From JBDHZU01 sp039812085 (GTDB lineage Bacteria > Actinomycetota > Actinomycetes > S36-B12 > UBA10799), in NCBI GenBank assembly GCA_039812085.1, contig JBDHZU010000029.1, positions 1-17,375 on the forward strand: a DNA stretch of 17,375 nt, read 5' to 3'. The notes under the pieces are model-generated. The model worked only from the letters and a program-made list of their open reading frames with translations, searched no databases and was not told where the DNA came from. The first letter of the stretch is position 1; every line of letters starts with the position of its first letter. The position numbers and the translations under genes were made by a program. Below, in pieces: positions 1-6,904 of the stretch.

Positions 1-1662
1 TCCGATGAACGACGCCACATAGCGGCTGCCGTAACCCGAACCGTCCTCGTTAACCAGCTGCGCAGTACCCGTCTTACCAGCTACGCGATACCCCGGGACG
101 GCTGCTTGCGGAGCAGTACCACGCTTACTCACGACCTCTTCCATCATCGAGATCATCGTCTTCGCGGTTTGTTCCGTGACCACTTGCGTCGATGACGATG
201 CGGGCGCTTCCGTCGTTTGACCATCTGGTGAGGTGATGGAGTCAATCAACCGCGGGGTGACCCGGGTGCCGTTGTTAGCGATGGTGGCAAACACCGAAGC
301 AGCCTGGATCGCGTTAACCGAGAACGCCTGACCATAGGCGATATTCGAGAAAGTCTGCGGATTCCATTTATCCAGCGATGGCAGATAGCCGGGGTTTTCT
401 GCCGGGAAATTCAACCCAGAAGGTTGCCCGATTCCGAATGCCTGCAGGTAAGAGTCGAGTTTTGCTGCCCCGATCCGTTCGGCAATCTGAATGGTGCCAA
501 TGTTGGAGGATTTGGCCAACACACCCGCTGTGGTCATCTTGTAGCCGTGGTGGTCGACATCGTCTTTGAAGGGGAACCCACCACGCACCAATCGGTTAGG
601 GATGTCGAACGGTGTCGTCGGATCGACTTTGCCCTCATTAACGGCTGCCGCCACTGTCATGACCTTGGCAGTCGAACCTGGCTCGAACTCTTGCTCCACC
701 GCCAGGTTGCGCAAACCTTGGCTGGTTCGCTTCGGGCTGTTCGGGTCCGAGGTGGGCGACTGTGCCAGTGCCAGAATGCGCCCTGTCTTCACGTCCAGCA
801 CGGCGGCAACGATGCTGTCCGCCTTCACTTCTTTGCGTCGGGTATTGACCGCCTGTTGGGCGACGAACTGCAGATCACGGTTGATCGACAGTTGAACTGT
901 CGATCCGGCAGTAGCCGAGGTACCGCTTTCATTGCCGGTCGGAATCTCCGCACCGGTTCCACTGCGCTCATAGGTTCGCTTGCCGTCCGTACCTTTGAGT
1001 TGATCGTTCAACGCCAACTCATAGCCAGCGATACCGTCACCGTCGCCGTTGGTGGCACCAATGAGGTTGGCCGCCAACGCCCCATTCGGGTACTCACGAA
1101 CAGATGACACCTCGGGGAAGGTCGCCGGCAGATTCAGCTTCTTAACCTGATCCCACAGATCCACCTTGATGTGTCGTTGCACGTAGGCGAATCGCTGCTT
1201 GGTGCCGTCCGCGTTGGTCTTCCGCTCAAGCGCCTTGAGCACATCATTGACCGGCATCCCAGTAACCGATGAATACTTCGCTGCGTAGTCCTGCGGATCG
1301 TCTACTTTCCACGGATCAACCGTCACGTCACGGGCCGGAACTGTCTGGGCCAGCACGACGCCATTGGAATCCAGAATCGAGCCACGGATCGCCGGATCAG
1401 TGACGCTGACGAGCCGACCATCAAGAGCTTGGGCAGCCGTCGCAGGGCCAGCTACCACCTGCAAGTCGATGAGTCGAGCAGCCAGCAACGAAAACACAAC
1501 CATGGTGAAGATCAGCGACAGCCGCAATCGACGGCGTGTGTGGACGACCTCGAACGGTTTGGTGCCAAAGATGATCCGATGCCACAGCGGTTTCTGCTCG
1601 GCGGGGTCCCACTCGTCACCTTCGCGATCAAGTTCCGGTCGCGGAGGTGGCGTAGTGCTCAT
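1..1662 (-). CDS. ftsI: Septal peptidoglycan transpeptidase FtsI/PBP3 (partial, C-terminus cut by window edge)
   Basis: Class B penicillin-binding protein that cross-links septal peptidoglycan in the divisome, outside the membrane. I translated it from the minus strand; it runs off the left edge after 554 codons, so the C-terminal end is missing. All three transpeptidase motifs are visible: the acylated serine in S330-T-A-K333, S385-S-N387, and K530-T-G532. A short basic cytoplasmic N-terminus (about 1-36) is followed by one membrane segment (about 37-58, containing LIFTMVVFSLLAARLI), then the PBP dimerisation region and the transpeptidase domain. The ATG at 1662 overlaps the ftsL TGA as ATGA, which implies translational coupling. 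The order mraZ-rsmH-ftsL-ftsI is the standard dcw order, which supports FtsI over another class B PBP. Confidence 0.96.
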   Translation of the reverse strand, partial: MSTTPPPRPELDREGDEWDPAEQKPLWHRIIFGTKPFEVVHTRRRLRLSLIFTMVVFSLLAARLIDLQVVAGPATAAQALDGRLVSVTDPAIRGSILDSNGVVLAQTVPARDVTVDPWKVDDPQDYAAKYSSVTGMPVNDVLKALERKTNADGTKQRFAYVQRHIKVDLWDQVKKLNLPATFPEVSSVREYPNGALAANLIGATNGDGDGIAGYELALNDQLKGTDGKRTYERSGTGAEIPTGNESGTSATAGSTVQLSINRDLQFVAQQAVNTRRKEVKADSIVAAVLDVKTGRILALAQSPTSDPNSPKRTSQGLRNLAVEQEFEPGSTAKVMTVAAAVNEGKVDPTTPFDIPNRLVRGGFPFKDDVDHHGYKMTTAGVLAKSSNIGTIQIAERIGAAKLDSYLQAFGIGQPSGLNFPAENPGYLPSLDKWNPQTFSNIAYGQAFSVNAIQAASVFATIANNGTRVTPRLIDSITSPDGQTTEAPASSSTQVVTEQTAKTMISMMEEVVSKRGTAPQAAVPGYRVAGKTGTAQLVNEDGSGYGSRYVASFIG

Positions 1663-2351
1663 CGAAGGGCACCCGCCGGAGCCGGCACTAAGCCGGTCAG
1701 CTGCTCACCTTCGGATGAGCCCCCCGTAGCCGTCGAGCCAGTGGCGGTACCCGCCGACCCTTCGGATCCTGCTTGTGCGCTGGCTCCCCCCGGAACCAAC
1801 GTGGCAGCCGACATCGGCAGTTGCGTCGTGTCGACTTCTTTCTTCTTTTTGGGCTTAGCCGGCAACGGCGCAACCGCGCGAGTGCCATCGCCGAGAACCT
1901 TGCCGTCTTCCAGTACAACGAAGTTCGGGCTACCTGCGGGAACCATGCCAATGGACTTGGCACGCTGCGCCAGACCCGTCGGCGAAGCAGCTTGGGTGAC
2001 CTCAGTCGACAAGCTTTGTTCCAGCGAGGTCAGGTCACGTGCCTGCTGCCGCAGATCCGTCAATCGGAAGCTGTCTTGAGCCAGTGCCGTGTTCAACGCC
2101 AATAGGGCGACCAAGGCACCAGTCAACGCCACAATGATCGAGACCACAAAGGCGCCGGTACCGAATCGGACCCGGGCACCGGAAACAACCAGTCGAAGAT
2201 CTGTCAGATTCGCCGTGGGTTCAGCCGCTGTAGTGGACCCGACCGTCGAAACTGCCCGCGCAGGCAAACGCAGCATGCGTGCACGTGTACCGCGGGCAGA
2301 CCGATTACTGGAAGATCCGCGGAATGAATCGCCAGGTAGTACTGCCGTCAT
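1659..2351 (-). CDS. ftsL: Cell division protein FtsL, with long low-complexity C-terminal tail
   Basis: Bitopic divisome protein that in other bacteria forms the FtsQLB complex activating septal synthesis. The 230-residue product has a basic Ser/Arg-rich cytoplasmic N-terminus (1-60), one membrane helix at about 65-90 and then a heptad-like region (about 93-125, DLRQQARDLTSLEQSL). This is the usual FtsL layout. Identity rests on this topology and on the position between rsmH and ftsI, because FtsL diverges strongly in sequence. The start ATG overlaps the rsmH stop (ATGA) and its own stop overlaps the ftsI start the same way. Odd feature: after a lysine cluster (KPKKKKE, about 165-171) there is a tail of about 60 residues rich in Gly, Ser, Ala and Thr. 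It makes the protein about twice as long as short FtsL proteins. Confidence 0.88.
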   Translation of the reverse strand: MTAVLPGDSFRGSSSNRSARGTRARMLRLPARAVSTVGSTTAAEPTANLTDLRLVVSGARVRFGTGAFVVSIIVALTGALVALLALNTALAQDSFRLTDLRQQARDLTSLEQSLSTEVTQAASPTGLAQRAKSIGMVPAGSPNFVVLEDGKVLGDGTRAVAPLPAKPKKKKEVDTTQLPMSAATLVPGGASAQAGSEGSAGTATGSTATGGSSEGEQLTGLVPAPAGALR

Positions 2352-3313
2352 GCCGCCTCCCTCAGTTTCTCGGCTGCGCGCAAGCGAGCGGACGCTGCGC
2401 GCGGATTTCGGGCAATCTCGTCCTCAGACGGTACCCTCGCTGACCGCGTCAGCAGGGCAAGCGTGGGCCGCGCGTCGTCGGGCACGACTGGCATCCGATC
2501 CGGAGCATTCGTGCGCGCACCGGCGGCAAACCGCCGCTTCACGATCCGATCTTCCAACGAGTGGTAAGACAACACCGCAATCCGACCGCCCACCGTCAGC
2601 GCCTCGATTGCTGCTTCCAGCGCAACCGGCAAACCAGCCAGTTCCCGATTGACCTCGATTCGGATGGCTTGGAAAGTTCGTTTGGCGGGATTTCCTCCCG
2701 TGCGACGGGCCGCTGCCGGGATGTTGTCACGGACCAGATCCGCGAGTTGCCCCGTCGTGGTGACGGGATCGCTGTCCCGACGATCCACGATGGCGTTTGC
2801 GATTCGACGAGCGAATCGTTCCTCCCCCCACTGCTTCAACACTCGCTCAAGCTCGCTCACTGAGTAGCCGTTGAGGACATCTGCTGCAGACAAGGGATCT
2901 TCGGGATTCATTCGCATGTCCAGAACGGCATCGCGAGAGTAGGAGAAGCCACGCTCTGCCTCATCTAGTTGCATGCTGGACACACCTAAGTCGAACAGGA
3001 TCGCGCTAATCCGACCACCAGGAGCGGCGTCCTGCAGAGCCTGCGCCAGATGCTCGTGTTCTCCCGCCACGATCTGCAACCGATCCGAGTACTGAGCAAG
3101 TCGTTTTTGGGCGAGTTCCCGAGCAGCCGGGTCACGGTCCACTCCGATGACGTGAACATCGGGCAACCGTTGGAGCAACGCCTCCGTGTGCCCACCAAGA
3201 CCAAGCGTCGCGTCCACGAAGACGGGAGGATCGACTGACGTGGAACCTGGTTCCAATGCAGGGGCGAGCACATCCAGACATTCGGTCAACATGACCGGCT
3301 CATGCGTTGCCAT
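2348..3313 (-). CDS. rsmH: 16S rRNA (cytosine(1402)-N(4))-methyltransferase RsmH (MraW)
   Basis: SAM-dependent enzyme that N4-methylates C1402 in the decoding centre of 16S rRNA; it acts in the cytoplasm. The product has 321 residues. Visible family signatures are the N-terminal HEPVML, the SAM-binding stretch DATLGLGGHT (34-43) with the acidic IGVDRD (about 56-61), DLGVSS, the GFSYSRDAVLDMRM segment, and SYHSLEDRIVK near the end. The reading frame extends 14 codons further upstream. I chose the ATG at 3313 because a perfect AGGAGG lies 5 nt before it and because MATHEPVML matches how this family begins. It follows mraZ after a 153-bp structured gap and overlaps ftsL by 4 bp. Confidence 0.96.
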   Translation of the reverse strand: MATHEPVMLTECLDVLAPALEPGSTSVDPPVFVDATLGLGGHTEALLQRLPDVHVIGVDRDPAARELAQKRLAQYSDRLQIVAGEHEHLAQALQDAAPGGRISAILFDLGVSSMQLDEAERGFSYSRDAVLDMRMNPEDPLSAADVLNGYSVSELERVLKQWGEERFARRIANAIVDRRDSDPVTTTGQLADLVRDNIPAAARRTGGNPAKRTFQAIRIEVNRELAGLPVALEAAIEALTVGGRIAVLSYHSLEDRIVKRRFAAGARTNAPDRMPVVPDDARPTLALLTRSARVPSEDEIARNPRAASARLRAAEKLREAA

Positions 3314-3318
3314 CAGAT

Positions 3319-3324
3319 CCTCCT
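3319..3324 (-). promoter_or_regulatory. Shine-Dalgarno site fixing the rsmH start
   Basis: AGGAGG on the minus strand, 5 nt before the ATG at 3313. Its strength argues against the longer in-frame start at 3355, which would put this site inside the coding sequence. Confidence 0.8.
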
Positions 3325-3392
3325 TTCGCTTCTCGTTCTCGTGCTTGCCATGCAATGACTGCCGTGTGAATCGGTCCCCACCCGCATGAACT

Positions 3393-3449
3393 CCGGCGTC
3401 GGGGAAGTACGCCGGTGTTCGGGTGGGGCGGGAAGGGGCCGAACCCCAC
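3393..3449 (-). other. Structured mraZ-rsmH intergenic leader (hairpin plus two mutually exclusive stems)
   Basis: The 153-bp gap between mraZ and rsmH holds one clear hairpin: arms CCGGCGT and ACGCCGG (3393-3399 and 3409-3415) with a 9-nt loop. Just upstream in transcript order, arms at 3417-3422/3439-3444 (GTTCGG/CCGAAC) and 3423-3428/3444-3449 (GTGGGG/CCCCAC) cross each other, so only one stem can form or they make a pseudoknot. No U-tract follows. It could be a partial terminator, a processing site or a leader structure. I inferred this by eye without folding energies. Confidence 0.4.
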
Positions 3450-3466
3450 GGTCGTCTGACTACTAC

Positions 3467-3898
3467 TCAGAACAGTCCCGGAACCACCTCCTGCGAAAGG
3501 TCGGCAAAATCAGCTTCTTGTCGCTGCAAGTACCGCTCCCACTGCTGGGGGTTCCAGATTTCGACTGTGGCGTGGTTACCCACCACGACGACATCGCGAT
3601 CCAGATCGGCGTACTCGCGCAAAGTTCCCGGTAACGAGACTCGACCTTGCTTGTCGACGTGCTCGTCAAAGGCGGCGGAAAAGAGCACTCGGGAGTACGC
3701 ACGAGCCTTGGCGTCCGTACGGGACGCTTCTCGGATTCGTTCGGCGTAATCCGAGAACTCGGCGACTGGCCACACCACAACGGAGTGGTCCTGACCCTTG
3801 GACAACACGACTCCCGCAGCGAGTTCCTCACGGAACTTGGCGGGGAGAACGAGTCGACCTTTGTCGTCCAATCGAGGCGTGTGCGTACCAAGGAACAC
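3467..3898 (-). CDS. mraZ: Transcriptional regulator MraZ
   Basis: DNA-binding AbrB-fold protein at the head of the dcw cluster; in other bacteria it represses its own operon by binding tandem TGGGN-type boxes. The product has 143 residues, the usual length. Both copies of the signature DxxxR motif are present: DDKGRLVLP (11-19) and VDKQGRVSLP (81-90). The frame is open 11 codons further to a TTG at 3931. I prefer the GTG at 3898 because AGAGGAGG ends 6 nt before it and because the product then begins VFLGTHTPRLD (Met-initiated), the family's standard start. The upstream operator at 3965-3989 matches the expected target. Confidence 0.95.
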   Translation of the reverse strand: MFLGTHTPRLDDKGRLVLPAKFREELAAGVVLSKGQDHSVVVWPVAEFSDYAERIREASRTDAKARAYSRVLFSAAFDEHVDKQGRVSLPGTLREYADLDRDVVVVGNHATVEIWNPQQWERYLQRQEADFADLSQEVVPGLF

Positions 3899-3904
3899 GT
3901 CACG

Positions 3905-3912
3905 CCTCCTCT
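3905..3912 (-). promoter_or_regulatory. Shine-Dalgarno site fixing the mraZ GTG start
   Basis: AGAGGAGG on the minus strand, 6 nt before the GTG at 3898. It decides this start over the in-frame TTG at 3931, which has no such site. Confidence 0.75.
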
Positions 3913-3964
3913 CCCTCAGCGCGGTCGGCAAACCGCACAGTCGAAGCCCACTATGACTTCAATC

Positions 3965-3996
3965 ACCCAATCTACTCCATTTTGCTCCACTTACAA
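3965..3996 (-). promoter_or_regulatory. mraZ/dcw promoter with three 10-bp-spaced MraZ boxes
   Basis: Read on the minus strand, TGGAG (3985-3989), TGGAG (3975-3979) and TGGGT (3965-3969) recur at exactly 10-bp intervals, the known geometry of MraZ operators. A candidate promoter overlaps them: -35 TTGTAA (3991-3996), a 16-bp spacer and -10 TAGATT (3969-3974, of TANNNT form). Two boxes lie in the spacer and the third abuts the -10, so MraZ binding would block RNA polymerase. The predicted 5' leader to the GTG is about 60-65 nt. Confidence 0.72.
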
Positions 3997-4155
3997 CCGG
4001 AAACCACCACATGTTGCGCTCAGTGACCCACTTGGACCCTCATGGAGCCGCCGATCAACCCCCGCCACCTGGCCTCCTTGCCACCAGCTCGGGCCACTCG
4101 ACGATCCATTGATGTGCCCGCTTTTCTCCGCGCGCAACTGGGGGTGTCAGATCAC

Positions 4156-4161
4156 TAGGGT
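4156..4161 (+). promoter_or_regulatory. Candidate -10 for a leaderless K+ channel transcript
   Basis: TAGGGT (TANNNT form) ends 8 nt before the ATG at 4170. No Shine-Dalgarno sequence lies between them. No good -35 was found, so this is a weak call. Confidence 0.3.
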
Positions 4162-4169
4162 CACCAGAT

Positions 4170-4937
4170 ATGTCAGGCACTGTGACAACGGCCAATGACG
4201 CAGGCCGCTCGGCAAAACTCGACGAGTATGAGGCTCGCACCGCTGCTCCCCTGGTGTGCCTTGCCCTGGCGTATGTCGTCGTCTTCGGCATTCAAGTGCT
4301 GTGGGTTTCTGCTCCCCCCGCAATGAAGACCGGGCTGCGCATCCTGGACTACCTGCTCTGGTTCACCTTCGTCGCGGACTTCATCTGGCGGATTCGCCTC
4401 TCGGAACGAAAGTGGAGCTACGTCGCCCACCATCCACTTGACGTCATCACGATCCTGCTGCCCATGTTGCGGCCCCTACGGGCCTTGCGCGTCTTTGCCG
4501 CTGCCCGAGTACTGATGGAACGCGGGCACCAACTGGCCGTTGGCAAGGTCGCGATGGCAATCGCAGTCTCAGCTCTCTTTGTGGGGACAGTTGCCGCATT
4601 GACCGTGCTCGACGTGGAACGCAATGTCGAAGGGGCCACCATCACGACCTTTGGCAAAGCGATGTGGTGGGCAGCCGTCACCATGTCCACCGTCGGGTAC
4701 GGAGATACCTATCCGATTACGGGTGAAGGTCGAATGGCTGCCGTGCTGTTGATGGTCGTAGGAGTGAGCCTGCTGGGAACCATCACCGCATCGTTTGCCA
4801 CCTGGCTGACTCAGCGTTTGCAGAAGGCCGAAGACCAGGCCGACAAGCAAATCCTGTTAGAGGTCAAGCAACTGCGCGAGGAGATCGTCCAGCTACGCAC
4901 CAACCTGGCCGAGGCCAGCCCGCCACAGGAATCGTGA
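4170..4937 (+). CDS. Voltage-sensor-type potassium channel (6-TM, VIC superfamily)
   Basis: Probable K+-selective ion channel of the plasma membrane, 255 residues. The selectivity filter STVGYGDTYP (filter TVGYGD at 174-179) sits in a pore loop between two membrane helices (about 127-147 and 189-212). The N-terminal half has four further hydrophobic segments. The last of these carries regularly spaced arginines (R101, R104, R107, R113), as in an S4 voltage sensor. The C-terminus (about 216-247) is a charged heptad region that could form a tetramerising coiled coil. It has no RCK/TrkA nucleotide-binding domain. It is divergent from mraZ and converges on the antiporter with 3 bp between stop codons. 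Substrate K+ is inferred from the filter; gating is unknown. Confidence 0.9.
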   Translation: MSGTVTTANDAGRSAKLDEYEARTAAPLVCLALAYVVVFGIQVLWVSAPPAMKTGLRILDYLLWFTFVADFIWRIRLSERKWSYVAHHPLDVITILLPMLRPLRALRVFAAARVLMERGHQLAVGKVAMAIAVSALFVGTVAALTVLDVERNVEGATITTFGKAMWWAAVTMSTVGYGDTYPITGEGRMAAVLLMVVGVSLLGTITASFATWLTQRLQKAEDQADKQILLEVKQLREEIVQLRTNLAEASPPQES

Positions 4938-4940
4938 GAC

Positions 4941-6794
4941 TTACCCCAACCGTTGGTGGATATAGCACCAACGCCAGGCCTGCCCCGGTTCAATCGATCG
5001 CATGACGGGATGTCCCGTCTCACTGAAATGCGCGTCGGCATGGCGCCCGACCGACGAGTCGCAACAACCGACGTGTCCGCACGCCAAACACATCCGCAAG
5101 GCCACCCACTGCTGACCATCGGCGATACAGCGGTCGCATTGCGCCGGATCTGGCGCAGGACGCATCGTGGCTTGTCGCAAGTCATCGCACAGCCGGTGCG
5201 GATTGTTGGGCGCGAGCACGGTGTCGGATTCTGGCTGTGGTCGCTCCTGGCTATCCAGGATCGCTTCTTCCACATCTAGCATCCGAATCACACTTCGTAG
5301 AGCCTCATCGTCGGTCAGCCGGTTGTCCCGAGCAGAGATAACGGCCGCACGTTCGGCTTCCAGCATCATCATTCGTATCCGCTGGTACTCCTGCACGGGA
5401 GTCTCCCCAGCAGCGTTTACTCCCACCCGTTCCCACGCCCGGTTGAGCCGTTGATCGGCCCGCATCCGTAGCTGTGCCAGGACTTCAGGTCGAGCAGCAT
5501 CGGGACCCAGCGAATCAAGCAGCTTCAGACCAGCGTCGTTGGCTACTGCCAACAGGCTTGCCTCATGTAACGCATCTTCCGCTGGATCGGCTCCCCGTAG
5601 GCCCATGCGCCGGATTAATGCGGGAAGCGTCGCCCCGTGAATCAGGATGGTGGCCAACACAATGGAGAACGCCACCAGCACCAGCAGACTGCCGTAACTT
5701 TCCGGCACAGATTCGCCCACGATCATCGCACCAGCCACGGTGACGACTCCGCGCATGCTGGCCCAACTGATAACAGCGAAGGCACGCCACGAGTGGCTGT
5801 ACTTTCTTCGACCTCGCAAGAAACCATCGGTCATTACCCACACGGTGCGCGTCAGGATCGTCGCAACATAGACACCGAGGCATAGCCAGATCACTGTCTT
5901 CCATGGCCATTGCCCGTTGACGTCCTCAATCAACCAACGCAGTTGCATGCCGAGTAAGAGGAATACGACGTGTTCCAAAGTGAACGAGATGGTGCGCCAG
6001 TTTTCTTCTGCCGTCAGACGTGCTGCACCAGAAAGCAACTGGGGCGCCTTGTGCCCGATCAGCAAGCCCGCTACCACGACTGAGATGACGCCAGAGGCAT
6101 GTGCCTCGTCAGCCGGGATATACGCCAAATACGGAATGGTGAAACTCAGGACGCTGTCCACGGACGGGTCGGTGATCCGCTTGCGAATCGGTGAGTAGAT
6201 CGCTGCGACGAGCACCCCGAACAACGCACCACCGACCACTGCCCAGATGAATTCGCCACCCACCTCGAGGACAGAAACAGTGCTGCCAATAGCGACGATC
6301 GCAGCCCGCATCAAGGTCAGTGAGGTGGCGTCATTGACCAGGCTTTCGCCTTCCAGAACCTGCACCATCCGCCGAGGCATACCCACGTTGCGCGCAATGG
6401 CAGTAGCAGCGACCGCATCGGGAGGTGCAATGACTGCGCCAATCGCAAACCCAGCGGCGAGTGGGATCTGCGGAATGATCGCGTGAATCACGAATCCCAG
6501 CACAAGTGTCGTCACTGCTACTAGGCCGACCGACAAGGACAGTACTGCCCGTCGATTAGCTCGGAAATCGATGAACGAGGTGTTGTATGCCGCGGAATAC
6601 AACAGCGGTGGCAACAGTCCGACGAGCACCAATTCCGGTGGCAGGTGATAGTCCGCGGCACCCGGAATCGCATATGACATGGCGATTCCCACGACGAGCA
6701 GAGCCATCGGGGGTGGAATCCGCAAGCGTTGCGCAACTGCGGTCGTCACGACGACCGCGATCACGACTCCCACTAACTGCATTGCCAGATTCAT
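4941..6794 (-). CDS. CPA1-family Na+/H+ antiporter with C-terminal UBP-type zinc finger
   Basis: Predicted cation/proton exchanger of the membrane, 617 residues. The N-terminal 400 residues are strongly hydrophobic, with CPA1 signatures: APPDAVAATAIA (D126) and GESLVNDATSL (N154-D155, the expected cation-binding pair). Residues of about 400-540 are soluble and charged. The end (544-617) is a compact Cys/His-rich domain: C553xxC556, C569xxC572, C577/C578, H585, H589, H595, C610 and H613, with GHVGCCDSSVGRHADAHF, resembling the ubiquitin-binding ZnF-UBP domain. Bacteria lack classical ubiquitin, so its ligand here is unknown. The ATG at 6794 has AGGA 8 nt upstream, but the same bases also form a TAGGAT -10 for leaderless expression. 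Confidence 0.92.
   Translation of the reverse strand: MNLAMQLVGVVIAVVVTTAVAQRLRIPPPMALLVVGIAMSYAIPGAADYHLPPELVLVGLLPPLLYSAAYNTSFIDFRANRRAVLSLSVGLVAVTTLVLGFVIHAIIPQIPLAAGFAIGAVIAPPDAVAATAIARNVGMPRRMVQVLEGESLVNDATSLTLMRAAIVAIGSTVSVLEVGGEFIWAVVGGALFGVLVAAIYSPIRKRITDPSVDSVLSFTIPYLAYIPADEAHASGVISVVVAGLLIGHKAPQLLSGAARLTAEENWRTISFTLEHVVFLLLGMQLRWLIEDVNGQWPWKTVIWLCLGVYVATILTRTVWVMTDGFLRGRRKYSHSWRAFAVISWASMRGVVTVAGAMIVGESVPESYGSLLVLVAFSIVLATILIHGATLPALIRRMGLRGADPAEDALHEASLLAVANDAGLKLLDSLGPDAARPEVLAQLRMRADQRLNRAWERVGVNAAGETPVQEYQRIRMMMLEAERAAVISARDNRLTDDEALRSVIRMLDVEEAILDSQERPQPESDTVLAPNNPHRLCDDLRQATMRPAPDPAQCDRCIADGQQWVALRMCLACGHVGCCDSSVGRHADAHFSETGHPVMRSIEPGQAWRWCYIHQRLG
4951..4973. terminator. Stem-loop at the channel/antiporter convergent junction
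   Basis: Perfect 8-bp stem CGTTGGTG / CACCAACG with a 7-nt loop, lying inside the last codons of the antiporter and 13 bp past the channel stop. There is no U-tract on either side. It could act as a bidirectional terminator; this is inferred from position and symmetry only. Confidence 0.45.
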
Positions 6795-6801
6795 CGCGGG
6801 A

Positions 6802-6807
6802 ATCCTA
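6802..6807 (-). promoter_or_regulatory. Candidate -10 for a leaderless antiporter transcript
   Basis: TAGGAT on the minus strand ends 7 nt before the ATG at 6794, the spacing expected if transcription starts at the A of ATG. The AGGA inside it could instead be a weak ribosome site, so the two readings compete. Confidence 0.3.
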
Positions 6808-6869
6808 TGGGGTTTGCGCTCGCCAAGTGCTCACACGTTGATCGACGCGGCAAGACACGCATTCGCTGT

Positions 6870-6888
6870 CACGGCGGTAATCACCGTG
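6870..6888. other. Small hairpin in the MaoC-antiporter gap
   Basis: Arms CACGG and CCGTG (6870-6874 and 6884-6888) around a 9-nt loop, in the 110-bp gap after the MaoC stop. The stem is only 5 bp and no U-tract follows, so it may be a weak terminator or chance. Confidence 0.25.
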
Positions 6889-6904
6889 CAACGAGCCTTA
6901 TGTC

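Noticed and set aside
424..1107. 227-codon open frame on the + strand
   Set aside because: Lies wholly antisense to ftsI, whose translation carries all three transpeptidase motifs; the + product has no recognisable pattern and is a codon-bias shadow.
3899..3931. Longer MraZ start at TTG 3931
   Set aside because: It would place the strong AGAGGAGG site inside the gene and add 11 residues absent from the family's standard start.
3647..4198. 183-codon open frame on the + strand over mraZ and its promoter
   Set aside because: Antisense to mraZ and its operator, then overlaps the K+ channel start; no recognisable domain.
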